Shown one piece after another: positions 1-7,217 of a DNA stretch of 21,252 nucleotides (positions within the stretch are counted from its first letter, which is position 1; each line of letters opens with the position of its first letter). The notes below the pieces were generated by a model. It had not been told where the DNA came from and did not search any database. It saw nothing but the letters and a program-made list of their open reading frames with translations. Origin of the DNA: CAYXGZ01 sp964464755 (GTDB lineage: Bacteria > Planctomycetota > MHYJ01 > JACPRB01). The position numbers and the translations under genes are program-made. The stretch is taken from positions 1-21,252 of the forward strand of contig CAYXGZ010000056.1 of the NCBI GenBank assembly GCA_964464755.1, written 5' to 3'.

Positions 1-246
1 GGCCTCGCGGTAGCAGGGCCGGCCCTCGAGGTAGGCGTCGAGGTGGGCCCTCAGCTCGACCAGCGGCTTCTCGAGGACGTCGGCGAGGCAGGCCGAGCAG
101 CGCGGGGCCTCCTTGAATCCCAGGGCGTGCGAGTACAGCACCTCCACGCCGCCGATCGGGTCCCGGCAGCCCGCGCAGGGCGATCCCTTCCGCTTCGCGA
201 CCTCGGCGAGGAGGTGCTCGGAGCGCAGGGCCTCGGCGGGGTTCAC
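1..246 (-). CDS. Small CxxC protein of the yedE-tusA cluster (3' end beyond window)
   Basis: The open frame starts at a GTG that overlaps the TGA of the tusA-like gene upstream (GTGA at 243-246) and runs off the left edge after 82 codons with no stop. It has two CxxC pairs (residues 24/27 and 50/53), which look like a zinc-ribbon or thiol/metal site, and a further Cys at 78. There is no signal peptide, so it is probably cytoplasmic. I do not recognise the family. Its place as third gene of a YedE-TusA operon suggests a role in sulfur or selenium handling, but that is inference from context only. The four-base overlap implies translational coupling, and no separate Shine-Dalgarno site is needed. 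Confidence 0.6.
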   Translation of the reverse strand, partial: MNPAEALRSEHLLAEVAKRKGSPCAGCRDPIGGVEVLYSHALGFKEAPRCSACLADVLEKPLVELRAHLDAYLEGRPCYREA

Positions 247-464
247 GCGCCCCTCCGCCGGAACTCGAGGCGGTCGTGCCCGTCGGCGCGCGTGACCTCG
301 AGGTCGTAGGAGAACTGGGCCGCGAGGCGCTGGAGCTGCTCGCGGCTGGCGGGATCGTCGATGAGCACGACGAGGCGCTCCGGCTTGGAGGAGAGCAGCG
401 CGCGGAACGCGAGGTCGCTGGGCTCGGGGCAGGCGAGGCCGCGGGCGTCGATGGCGTCAGGCAC
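243..464 (-). CDS. TusA/SirA-like sulfur carrier protein
   Basis: A 73-residue protein, the usual size for the TusA/SirA family. It opens with the family signature: DARGLACPEP at residues 6-15, with the CPxP cysteine at 12 that carries persulfide (or selenium) in characterised members. The rest fits the two-helix, four-strand fold. The GTG start lies 8 nt inside the end of the yedE-like gene, and the stop overlaps the start of the CxxC gene, so the three are probably translated as a unit. It lacks the C-terminal DsrE-like domain of YedF, so it is only the carrier half. Family assignment is firm; selenium rather than sulfur as cargo is inferred from the YedE neighbour. Confidence 0.85.
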   Translation of the reverse strand: MPDAIDARGLACPEPSDLAFRALLSSKPERLVVLIDDPASREQLQRLAAQFSYDLEVTRADGHDRLEFRRRGA

Positions 465-1542
465 GCGCGGCCTCCGTCCTCGGGGCGAGGAAGCCCGCGG
501 CGAGCGCGCAGAACGCGAAGCCCGCGATGACGGCGATCTTGCCGCCGGCCGAGGGGCCGTCGGCGCCGCTCACGAGGCCGAAGTTGTGGGCGAACGCGCC
601 GCCGAGCACGAGGCCGAGCACGACGGCCGCGGCGTCCACGTCGCCCTCGCCCGCGAGCACGAACTGGCGGGCGGGGCAGCCCCCGGCGAGGGAGGCGGCC
701 AGGCCGACAAGCGCCATCGAGGCGACGTTCCAGAAGACGTCGGCGTGGGCGATGGGCTGGCCCTGCATCCCGAGGTGGAAGCGGCCCGAGGACGCGGCCA
801 GGGCGCCGTAGCCCGCGACGATCCCGAGGAGGGCGGCCATCGGGACGCCGTCGCGGAGGAAGAGCGCGTTGCGGAACGCGGCGAGCGTGCAGAAGCGGAG
901 GCGCTGGAGCAGGAAGCCCGCGGCCGCGGCGGCGCCGAGGGAGATCCACCACGGAGCGCGGAGCGAGCCCGGGCCCTTCTCGCTCGAGAACACGAAGGCC
1001 GGCTTCACGAGCAGCAGCGCGAGCAGGCCCGCGAGGGCCAGCGGGAGCAGCAGGCCGGCGACGGCGGGCTGCGGGGCCGCCCGGCCCAGCGACACGCCCG
1101 CGCGCGTCATCCGCAGCGCGATCCCGATCCCGGCGGCCAGCCCGCCGGCGGCGATGACGGCGTTGAGGTCGCCGCCGCCGATGCGCTGGACCATGCGGAA
1201 GGGGCAGCCGAGGAAGACGAGCGCGCCGACGGTGACCCAGGCGCCGAGGAGTACCTTGAAGAAGGGCGAGGCGCCGCCGCGGGGGCGCCACTCCCGGAAG
1301 GAGAACGCGGCGACCATCGCGCCGAGCACGACGCCGAGGATCTCGGGGCGGAGGTACTGCACGGGCGCGGCCCGGTGCAGGCCGAGGCCGCCGGCCACGT
1401 CGCGGGCGAAGCAGGCCCCGCAGATCCCCATGTGGGGCGGGTTGCCCTTCGCGACCAGCGCGGCCATGAGCAGGCCGACGGCGGCGCCGCCCGCGGCGGC
1501 GACGGCGACGGTCTTCCCGCGGCCCGGTGTCGCGTCGTTCAT
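457..1542 (-). CDS. yedE: YedE/YeeE-type membrane transporter (putative selenium/sulfur transport)
   Basis: A polytopic inner-membrane protein of 361 residues made almost entirely of Ala/Leu/Gly-rich hydrophobic segments. It has the Cys-containing motifs of the YeeE/YedE family: GICGACF near the N terminus, GCPFRMVQR, RFCTLAAFRN in the second half and GGCPARQ near the C terminus. The two halves look like an internal repeat, as in characterised YeeE thiosulfate transporters. The GNPPHMGICGACFARD region resembles the subgroup predicted to handle selenium. I chose ATG at 1542; a TTG two codons upstream is possible, and neither has a clear Shine-Dalgarno site. A strong hairpin ends 10 nt before this ATG. 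The gene overlaps the TusA-like gene by 8 nt. The substrate is inferred. Confidence 0.82.
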   Translation of the reverse strand: MNDATPGRGKTVAVAAAGGAAVGLLMAALVAKGNPPHMGICGACFARDVAGGLGLHRAAPVQYLRPEILGVVLGAMVAAFSFREWRPRGGASPFFKVLLGAWVTVGALVFLGCPFRMVQRIGGGDLNAVIAAGGLAAGIGIALRMTRAGVSLGRAAPQPAVAGLLLPLALAGLLALLLVKPAFVFSSEKGPGSLRAPWWISLGAAAAAGFLLQRLRFCTLAAFRNALFLRDGVPMAALLGIVAGYGALAASSGRFHLGMQGQPIAHADVFWNVASMALVGLAASLAGGCPARQFVLAGEGDVDAAAVVLGLVLGGAFAHNFGLVSGADGPSAGGKIAVIAGFAFCALAAGFLAPRTEAARA

Positions 1543-1552
1543 GAACAAGGAG

Positions 1553-1583
1553 GGCCGGGGGGGCCTCGCGGCGCCCCCCGGCC
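1553..1583 (-). repeat. Strong GC hairpin just upstream of yedE
   Basis: Ten perfect base pairs join 1553-1562 to 1574-1583, with three more possible pairs inside the loop. It lies between the transglutaminase operon and yedE and is not followed by a T tract on either strand, so it is not a standard intrinsic terminator. In yedE mRNA it would end 10 nt before the ATG, where a ribosome binds. It could be an attenuator, a translational control hairpin or an mRNA 3'-end stabiliser. Confidence 0.5.
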
Positions 1584-1606
1584 AGCATGAGGTTACCCTT
1601 GGACGG

Positions 1607-2716
1607 TCACTTCCGTTCCTTGAAAGTCAGCTTGCGGGCCCAGGCGGTCTTCTCGGCCCCGACTTTCCCGTCGATCTCGACGTAGGCCTTGGCCATCGCG
1701 TTGACCGGGCCGCCCTCCTGCCTGGGGGAGAGCGTCAGGTCGCGGCCGCGGGACCAGGTCACGCGCCGCTCCTCGATGTTGCCGAAGTAATACTCGACCA
1801 TCGCCTTGTCCGCGCCGTTGTAGCCGGCGGCCGTCGTGAGCCGGACCTTCTCGTCGTTGTCCTTCGTGATGGCGAAGTCGCCGACGAAGAGGTCGGCCAC
1901 GGCGACGTCGTGCGGCGCCCAGCCGAAGTTGGGGACGTAGAACTCGGGCCAGCAGTGGTAGCTCTGGTCCTTGTCCTGGCCGTCGAGCTCCTTCTTGAAG
2001 AAGGAGCCGTAGACGATGCGCGTCGGGAGGCCCGAGGCGCGGGCGAGGGAGGCCCACAGGGAGTGGAAGTCGGTGCAGTTGCCCGTCTTGTTGGCCAGGC
2101 AGTACTCGGTGCTGCCGACCGGCGAGGCCTTGAGCCGGTCCGGGTACTTCACCCAGTACTCCACGTTCCCGAGGGTCCAGTCGTAGAGCTTGCGGGCGGC
2201 GATCACGGGGTTCTTCTCGTCCCCGACCACCGTCGCGGCGATCCTGCGGATCTCGTCGTTGATGACGACGTTCGCGTTGGGCGCGAGGTCCGCGGCGTAC
2301 TGCGTCCGCTCCTCGTCCGTGATCGGGCGGGTCTTCGACGCGTCGATCCCGCTGCGGATCTCGCGGCGGGTGACCGTGAAGGTCTCGACGATCGCGAACT
2401 CCTTCACCTTGGGGTCGATCACCTCGACGTGGACCTGCGTGTTGCCGGCCGAGTCGGTGACGACCTGGTGGGGGTAGGGGCAGTCCACCTTGAAGTCCGC
2501 CACGTCCTGCGCGGCGTCCTTCTGGGGCATGACGAACCAGATGCGGAGCTTCTTCGCCCCCTCCGGCACGGTGATCTTGAGCTCGTGCCGGGCCTCGAAG
2601 GTCGCCGTGCGGATCTTGTCCTGGGCTCCCTTCATGGGCTGGGCGTCGGGCGCGGACGAGCAGGCCCCCCCGAGGAGGAGGGCGCCCGCGAGCGCCAGCG
2701 TGAGGTTGCGGTGCAT
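1607..2716 (-). CDS. Transglutaminase-like lipoprotein (paralogue 1)
   Basis: A 369-residue exported protein. The N terminus has a positive start, a hydrophobic stretch and Cys at 19 (GGACSS), a slightly off-consensus lipobox, so it is probably a lipoprotein. A beta-rich domain (about 35-120) precedes a transglutaminase-like core with the papain-type triad: Cys214 in TGNCTDFHSL, His254 in SYHCWPEF and Asp270 in APHDV. The family includes proteases, amidases and cross-linking enzymes, so the reaction cannot be told. ATG at 2716 is preceded by TAGGAG, which reuses the stop codon of the porin gene 8 nt upstream: a tight operon. It is clearly paralogous to the gene at 4003-5010. An in-frame open stretch upstream lies over the porin gene and is not part of this protein. 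Confidence 0.85.
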   Translation of the reverse strand: MHRNLTLALAGALLLGGACSSAPDAQPMKGAQDKIRTATFEARHELKITVPEGAKKLRIWFVMPQKDAAQDVADFKVDCPYPHQVVTDSAGNTQVHVEVIDPKVKEFAIVETFTVTRREIRSGIDASKTRPITDEERTQYAADLAPNANVVINDEIRRIAATVVGDEKNPVIAARKLYDWTLGNVEYWVKYPDRLKASPVGSTEYCLANKTGNCTDFHSLWASLARASGLPTRIVYGSFFKKELDGQDKDQSYHCWPEFYVPNFGWAPHDVAVADLFVGDFAITKDNDEKVRLTTAAGYNGADKAMVEYYFGNIEERRVTWSRGRDLTLSPRQEGGPVNAMAKAYVEIDGKVGAEKTAWARKLTFKERK

Positions 2717-2724
2717 GCGATCTC

Positions 2725-3969
2725 CTAGAAGTCGTACTGCGCGAAGAAATTGAGGCGGTTGTCCGTGCCGTCGTCGAGGCCGCCCGTCCACTCGGTCTTC
2801 ATGTTCAGGTAGTCCGCGCCGAGCGTGACCTTGCCGAACCTGAGGCGGTTGGCGAGGTAGAGGCAGGTGTTCTTGTCGCGGGCCGCGGCGGCCGGGAGGC
2901 CGTCGTCCGGATCGTCGAACGCGTAGCCGAGGTAGAGCGTCCAGGTGTCGCCGACCTTGTAGGAGGCCTGGAGCCAGCCGCCCTTCGCCCCGATGACCTC
3001 GCCCTGGTCGGGATCGGCCGCCGTGGTGTTGACGCCCTGGGCGATGCCGCCGCGGACGTCGTCGAGGTTCTCGCCCTGCCAGAACTCGAGCTGGAGCTCG
3101 ATGGACTCCGTGACGGGGAGCCGGAGGTCGAGGCCGAAGGCCTGGCTCTTCCAGCTGTCCTCGCCGTTGACCGGGGCGGCCTCCTCGGCCAGCTCCTCGG
3201 TCGCCGTGTGCAGCCAGAGGCCGACCTCCCAGCTGCCCTTGCCCAGCCAGGGGTGCTTGCCGTTGTAGCCCGCCCGGACCTGGATCGTGGGCGTGCCGGA
3301 GTCGACGCCGTCGAGGCTCGACACGTTCGTGCCGGCGTCGATGTTCTGGCCGTCGACCGCGCCCGTCAGGCCGAGCGCGAGCTGGAAGATGAACTTGCTG
3401 CCCTCGCCCGCGGCCGGGGTGGCCTCGAAGCGGATCTGGGGGCGGCGGTCCGCCAGGTTGCCGAAGTTCCACATCACGCCGTCGTTGTTGGCGATGGGGA
3501 AGAGCGGCGAGATCACGTCGTTGAACTGGCCGAGGAGCAGGCTCGTGGACTCCCAGGCGAGCTTGACGAAGCCGTGGCGCATGCGGAGCGCCTCGCGCGA
3601 CTCGCTGCCGGCCGTGTTGTAGAAGTCGACCTCGATCTTGGCGGAGACCTTCGCGCCGCCGAGGCCGTCGACCGCGGGCCCGGTGACGTCGAAGCCGAAC
3701 CGGGTCAGCTTGGGATGGATCACGAGGGTTGAGTCGCCGCTGCGGGCCACGTTGGCGCCGATGGCCGCGACGTCGTCCTCGGAGCGGATGAAGAAAGGCA
3801 CCTGCGAGTTGTCGGGCTTCGAATCGTCGTACAGGACGTCGACGCGGGCGAAGCCGTAGAACTTCAGCTTCACGTCGCCGCCCTGGACCTCGAGGGCCTG
3901 GGGCTTGGCGGGCTCGGGCGCGGGCGCCGGCTGCTGCAGGAGCAGCGCGAGGACGAAGGCGGAGATCAT
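2725..3969 (-). CDS. Outer-membrane beta-barrel porin, DcaP-like
   Basis: A 414-residue exported protein with a short signal peptide (MISAFVLALLLQQ), a Pro/Ala/Glu linker and then the barrel, opening with LKFYGFARVDVLYDD, a start typical of DcaP-like porins. The remainder alternates polar and hydrophobic residues with many Gly/Asp turns, and the protein ends in QYDF; a terminal Phe is the outer-membrane insertion signal. MRHGFVKLAWESTSLLLGQ is the strand pattern seen in this family. ATG at 3969 has GAGGAG 8 nt upstream. It lies between two transglutaminase-like genes, 33 nt after one and 8 nt before the other. Its substrate is unknown. It is evidence for a two-membrane envelope. Confidence 0.85.
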   Translation of the reverse strand: MISAFVLALLLQQPAPAPEPAKPQALEVQGGDVKLKFYGFARVDVLYDDSKPDNSQVPFFIRSEDDVAAIGANVARSGDSTLVIHPKLTRFGFDVTGPAVDGLGGAKVSAKIEVDFYNTAGSESREALRMRHGFVKLAWESTSLLLGQFNDVISPLFPIANNDGVMWNFGNLADRRPQIRFEATPAAGEGSKFIFQLALGLTGAVDGQNIDAGTNVSSLDGVDSGTPTIQVRAGYNGKHPWLGKGSWEVGLWLHTATEELAEEAAPVNGEDSWKSQAFGLDLRLPVTESIELQLEFWQGENLDDVRGGIAQGVNTTAADPDQGEVIGAKGGWLQASYKVGDTWTLYLGYAFDDPDDGLPAAAARDKNTCLYLANRLRFGKVTLGADYLNMKTEWTGGLDDGTDNRLNFFAQYDF

Positions 3970-4002
3970 CTCTCTAGCTCCTCAAAAAAAGGGGTTACCG
4001 GA

Positions 4003-5010
4003 TCAATCCAGGTCCTTGGCGGTCCAGCTCTTCTCGGTCTTCACGGGCTTCCCGTCCGCCTCGGCGTGCGGGTTCAGGAAGTAGTTGAGGGGGCTCCCGT
4101 CCTGCTTCGGCTCGAGGGTGATGTCGCGGCCGGTCGAGAGCGTCACGCGGTTGCTCGTGTGTCCGCCGAAGAAGAACTCCTTGCGGTCCGGGAAGCGGTC
4201 GGCCTCGGAGGCGTCGACGGGGACCCAGGTCTTCCCGGGGACGCGGAAGAACGCCCAGCAGTGGTAGCCGCCGAGCTTCTCGTCGGACTTGCGGGCGTAG
4301 GGGAGGTAGAGGCCGATCTCGAAGCCGCTGGCGATGCCCTCGGCGCGGCAGAGCGAGTTGAAGAGGGCGTGGAAGTCCGTGCAGTTGCCCTTGCCGACGT
4401 CGCAGGCGTGGCGCGTGCTGCCGAGGCCCCAGCCCTGGTGGTTCTTGTCGTAGGCCATCTTCTCGAGGACGTAGTCGTAGATCGCGCGGGCCTTGGCGAC
4501 GGTGCCCGTCCGGCCCTTCACGATGCCGGCCGCGAGCTTGCGGATCTCGTCGTCCACGAGGACGAGCGAGTCGGCGCCCCGGAAGACTCCGAAGGAGCCG
4601 TTCGGGTCCTGGCCCTCCTCGGCGAGCTTCGCGAGGTCCGTGCGGATCTCGAGCCGGGTGCAGGTGAACTTCATCGAGACCTCGACGGCGGCGCCGGGGT
4701 TGTCGATCTCGAAGTAGGCGATCTTGTTGCCGTACTTCGGCTCGACGCCGAGGCGGGCCTCGCGGCCGAACGAGAGGTCCTTGATCGCCTGCACCGTCGA
4801 ATCCTGGGGGACGGGCAGCCAGAGGCGGAGCTTCTTGGTCCCCGCGGGAATCTCCAGGGCCTTGCCGACGTACTCGATCTGGAAGGTCCGGCTGTCGCCG
4901 GCCTGGAGGAAGGACTTGTCGACGACCTGCTGGACGGCGGCGGGGTCCTGGACGGCGAGGGCCGACAGGCAGATCCCCAGGACGGCGAAGGCGGACTCGA
5001 CGCGGAACAT
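4003..5010 (-). CDS. Secreted transglutaminase-like protein (paralogue 2)
   Basis: A 335-residue protein with a signal peptide (hydrophobic 7-20, probable cleavage near LAVQDP). An N-terminal beta domain with LRLWLPVPQ near 62-69 is followed by the transglutaminase-like core: Cys210 in KGNCTDFHAL, His250 in GYHCWAFF, Asp266 in VPVDAS. Order, spacing and the C-terminal segment (GRDITLEPKQDG against GRDLTLSPRQEG) match paralogue 1, so the two arose by duplication. Unlike paralogue 1 it has no convincing lipobox, so one copy is probably soluble in the periplasm and the other membrane-attached. ATG at 5010 has GGAGG 7 nt upstream. It is the first gene of a three-gene operon whose promoter is at 5208-5236, giving a leader of about 190 nt. 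The substrate is unknown. Confidence 0.85.
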   Translation of the reverse strand: MFRVESAFAVLGICLSALAVQDPAAVQQVVDKSFLQAGDSRTFQIEYVGKALEIPAGTKKLRLWLPVPQDSTVQAIKDLSFGREARLGVEPKYGNKIAYFEIDNPGAAVEVSMKFTCTRLEIRTDLAKLAEEGQDPNGSFGVFRGADSLVLVDDEIRKLAAGIVKGRTGTVAKARAIYDYVLEKMAYDKNHQGWGLGSTRHACDVGKGNCTDFHALFNSLCRAEGIASGFEIGLYLPYARKSDEKLGGYHCWAFFRVPGKTWVPVDASEADRFPDRKEFFFGGHTSNRVTLSTGRDITLEPKQDGSPLNYFLNPHAEADGKPVKTEKSWTAKDLD

Positions 5011-5207
5011 GGCGGACCTCCAAGGAAAAAAAGTTACCGGGGGTCGGGAGCAGGGCGCGGGGATGGACGATCCCGCGCGGGGTGGGTGGGTCGGACGAGG
5101 ACGTTCAGGAGTTCAGGACGAGGAGGAGATCGAGGGTCGGACCCGCCACCCTTAGGTGCGGGCCGCTCAGCCGAAGGACGTGGTGTGCACCGCGAACATC
5201 GAAGCAG

Positions 5208-5236
5208 GTTATAGAAAAAGAAAATGCGGTGTTCAA
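5208..5236 (-). promoter_or_regulatory. Sigma-70-type promoter of the transglutaminase-porin operon
   Basis: On the minus strand TTGAAC (5236-5231), a 17-bp AT-rich spacer and TATAAC (5213-5208) match the housekeeping consensus at 9 of 12 positions. The stretch stands out in otherwise GC-rich DNA. Transcription would start near 5201, about 190 nt before the first ATG. A tandem 8-bp repeat (GTTCAGGA twice, 5103-5118) lies in the leader region. Confidence 0.7.
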
Positions 5237-5270
5237 GGGAAAAACACCCGGCGCGCCGGAAATCGCGCAG

Positions 5271-5276
5271 TAAAAT
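5271..5276 (+). promoter_or_regulatory. -10 box of the pseudokinase gene
   Basis: TAAAAT ends exactly 9 nt before the ATG at 5286, so the transcript would begin at or within a few bases of the start codon. No good -35 is visible. A weak GAAGG lies between the box and the ATG. The same 9-nt spacing is seen for trpS, the HEAT-repeat gene and leuC. Confidence 0.5.
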
Positions 5277-5285
5277 GAAGGCGCC

Positions 5286-7217
5286 ATGACGCTGCCCCTC
5301 GAGGATTTCAGCACGGCGCTCCGCGTCCTCCAGGCCGGCCTGGCCACGCCGCGGGAGCTCGCGAAGACCTTCCAGGCCCAGGCCTCGGCCCCCCAACGGA
5401 GGACGATCGCGGAGCTCCTGCAGGCGGAGCGGGGCTTCGACCCGGGCCCGCTGCCCGCGGTCCAGGACCCGGCGGCGATCGCCGGCGGGCTGCGCGAGCT
5501 CGGGGAGCTCCTGCTGGCCGGGGACCTCGTCTCGGAGCACGACCTCGACCGGGCCGCGGAGCAGCTCTTCGCGCGGCCGCATCCCAAGCAGCTCCCTCCC
5601 GTCCCGTTCCCGAAGGGCGTCGACCGCTACGACCTCGAGTGGGAGGTGGGCCGGGGCCGCGAGGGCGCCGTGTACCGCGCGATGCGCGAGGGCGACCCGC
5701 CGATCGCGGCGCTGAAGGTCTTCCGCAAGGAGGCCTTCGCCACCGACGAGGACCGCGCGGCCTTCGTCGTGCGGATGGTGGAGTCGGTCGGCAAGCCGCG
5801 CCCCGGGTTCGTGCGCGTCCTCGAGGGCGGCGAGGCCTCGGGCCAGGCCTGGGTCGCGCTGGAGTTCATCGAGGGCAAGCCGCTCTCGGCGCTGATCGCG
5901 GAGCGGAAGCTCGGCCTGCGGGTCGGGCTCGAGGTGCTCGAGAAGGCGGCCCGCGCGCTCGGCGGCCTGCACGCCGAGGGCAAGGTCCACGGCTCGCTCG
6001 GGGCGACGTCGATCCTCGTCACGCCGGACGACCGTCCGCACATCGCGGATCCCGGGACGGGGCGGGGGAGCCCGGCCGACGACGTCGCCGCGCTCGGGGC
6101 GATCCTCTACGAGCTGGCGACGGGGCAGCCGCCCTACTCGGGCTGGAGGCGGGACGAGCTGAAGCCGCCGTCGTCGGTCAACGGGGCCGCGGCGGGCGGC
6201 GTGGAGCGCGCGATCTTCAAGGCGCTGGCCGTCGACCCGACGCGGCGCTACCGCGACGCGGGCGAGCTGGCGGACGACCTCGCGCGGATCCTCCGGCACG
6301 AGGACGTGCGCGCCGACGTCCGGGCCACGGAGACGCGGCGGGCCGTCGCGACGGCGCCGAAGAAGTCCCGGCTCCCGCTGGTCGCCGGGGCCGTCGCGGC
6401 CCTGCTGCTGGTGGCCGTCGCGGCCTGGTCGCTGACGCGCCCGAAGGACGGCCCGAAGCCCGGCCCTGCGTCCGGGGGCGGCCCGGCCCGGCCGACGCCG
6501 ACGACCGGACCGGTCGCGACCCGGGCGCCGCGGTCCGCGCCGCCGCGGAGCGACCCCGAGCGCGAGGCGATCGCGGCCCGGGGGCCGATGAAGCGCAGCG
6601 AGGAGCTGGACCTCCGGGGCAAGTGCGCGGGCGCGCTCTCGGAGCGCGATTTCCCGAGGCTCGAGAAGCTCGCCGACGAGGCGCTGCTGCGCGGGCCCGA
6701 GCGCGACTGGGCCCACCTCTTCATGGCCTACTGCACCCGCGAGCGCGGGGACCTCGGGGCGGCCCTCGAGCACGCGACGCGGGCGAAGGACCTGGGCTGC
6801 GAGGACCCGGACCTTCCGCGGCTGCGGCGGGACCTGGTGCTCCTGCGGGGCGAGTACCGGCGCTACCTCGGCGAGCTCGACGCGGCGTTCCCGCGCGGCG
6901 TGCCGCAGGTGAACGACGAGATCCGCAAGCTCTCGGAGGCGATCGTCGCGGAGCCGCGGGACGCCCGGCTGCACGTCGAGCGGGGCGCGCTCTTCCACCA
7001 CCGGCAGCTCTACTCCCGGGCCATCGAGGACTTCGCGGCGGCCGCGTCGCTGGGGGACTCGAGGTCGCGCTACTTCCTGGCGCTGGCGCTGTGGGCGGAG
7101 GAGCGGCCGGCGGAGGCGCTGGAGGCGCTGAAGCAGTTCCTGGCGGCCCACGGGTCGGGCCCGGCGGGCGACGAGGCGCGGGCTACGCTGACGGGCTGGG
7201 AGGCGGGGGGGAAGTAG
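5286..7217 (+). CDS. Membrane-anchored pseudokinase with C-terminal TPR-like region
   Basis: A 643-residue protein. Residues 1-110 form a helical N-terminal region of unknown role. Residues 115-340 are a Ser/Thr-kinase-like fold: glycine loop VGRGREGAVY (121-130), the ATP-binding Lys144 in AALKVF, a hinge near ALEFIEG and the late helix DVAALGAILYELATGQPPY. The catalytic loop reads HGSLGATSILV instead of HRDLKxxNILV, so the catalytic Asp, the Lys and the Asn are all lost. DFG is DPG (255-257) and the activation segment with its APE motif is missing, so phosphotransfer is unlikely. A membrane helix (about 363-383) leads through a Pro-rich linker to an alpha-helical repeat region (about 430-640), probably outside the cytoplasm. 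It overlaps scpA tail to tail by 35 bp. It probably acts as an ATP-binding or scaffolding signal protein. Confidence 0.85.
   Translation: MTLPLEDFSTALRVLQAGLATPRELAKTFQAQASAPQRRTIAELLQAERGFDPGPLPAVQDPAAIAGGLRELGELLLAGDLVSEHDLDRAAEQLFARPHPKQLPPVPFPKGVDRYDLEWEVGRGREGAVYRAMREGDPPIAALKVFRKEAFATDEDRAAFVVRMVESVGKPRPGFVRVLEGGEASGQAWVALEFIEGKPLSALIAERKLGLRVGLEVLEKAARALGGLHAEGKVHGSLGATSILVTPDDRPHIADPGTGRGSPADDVAALGAILYELATGQPPYSGWRRDELKPPSSVNGAAAGGVERAIFKALAVDPTRRYRDAGELADDLARILRHEDVRADVRATETRRAVATAPKKSRLPLVAGAVAALLLVAVAAWSLTRPKDGPKPGPASGGGPARPTPTTGPVATRAPRSAPPRSDPEREAIAARGPMKRSEELDLRGKCAGALSERDFPRLEKLADEALLRGPERDWAHLFMAYCTRERGDLGAALEHATRAKDLGCEDPDLPRLRRDLVLLRGEYRRYLGELDAAFPRGVPQVNDEIRKLSEAIVAEPRDARLHVERGALFHHRQLYSRAIEDFAAAASLGDSRSRYFLALALWAEERPAEALEALKQFLAAHGSGPAGDEARATLTGWEAGGK

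Noticed and set aside
361..1590. 409-codon open frame on the plus strand
   Set aside because: Antisense to yedE; Arg/Glu/Gly/Ala-rich low-complexity product typical of shadow frames in GC-rich DNA.
5034..7151. 705-codon open frame on the minus strand
   Set aside because: Antisense to the kinase-like gene, with Arg/Leu/Pro-rich composition and no motif.
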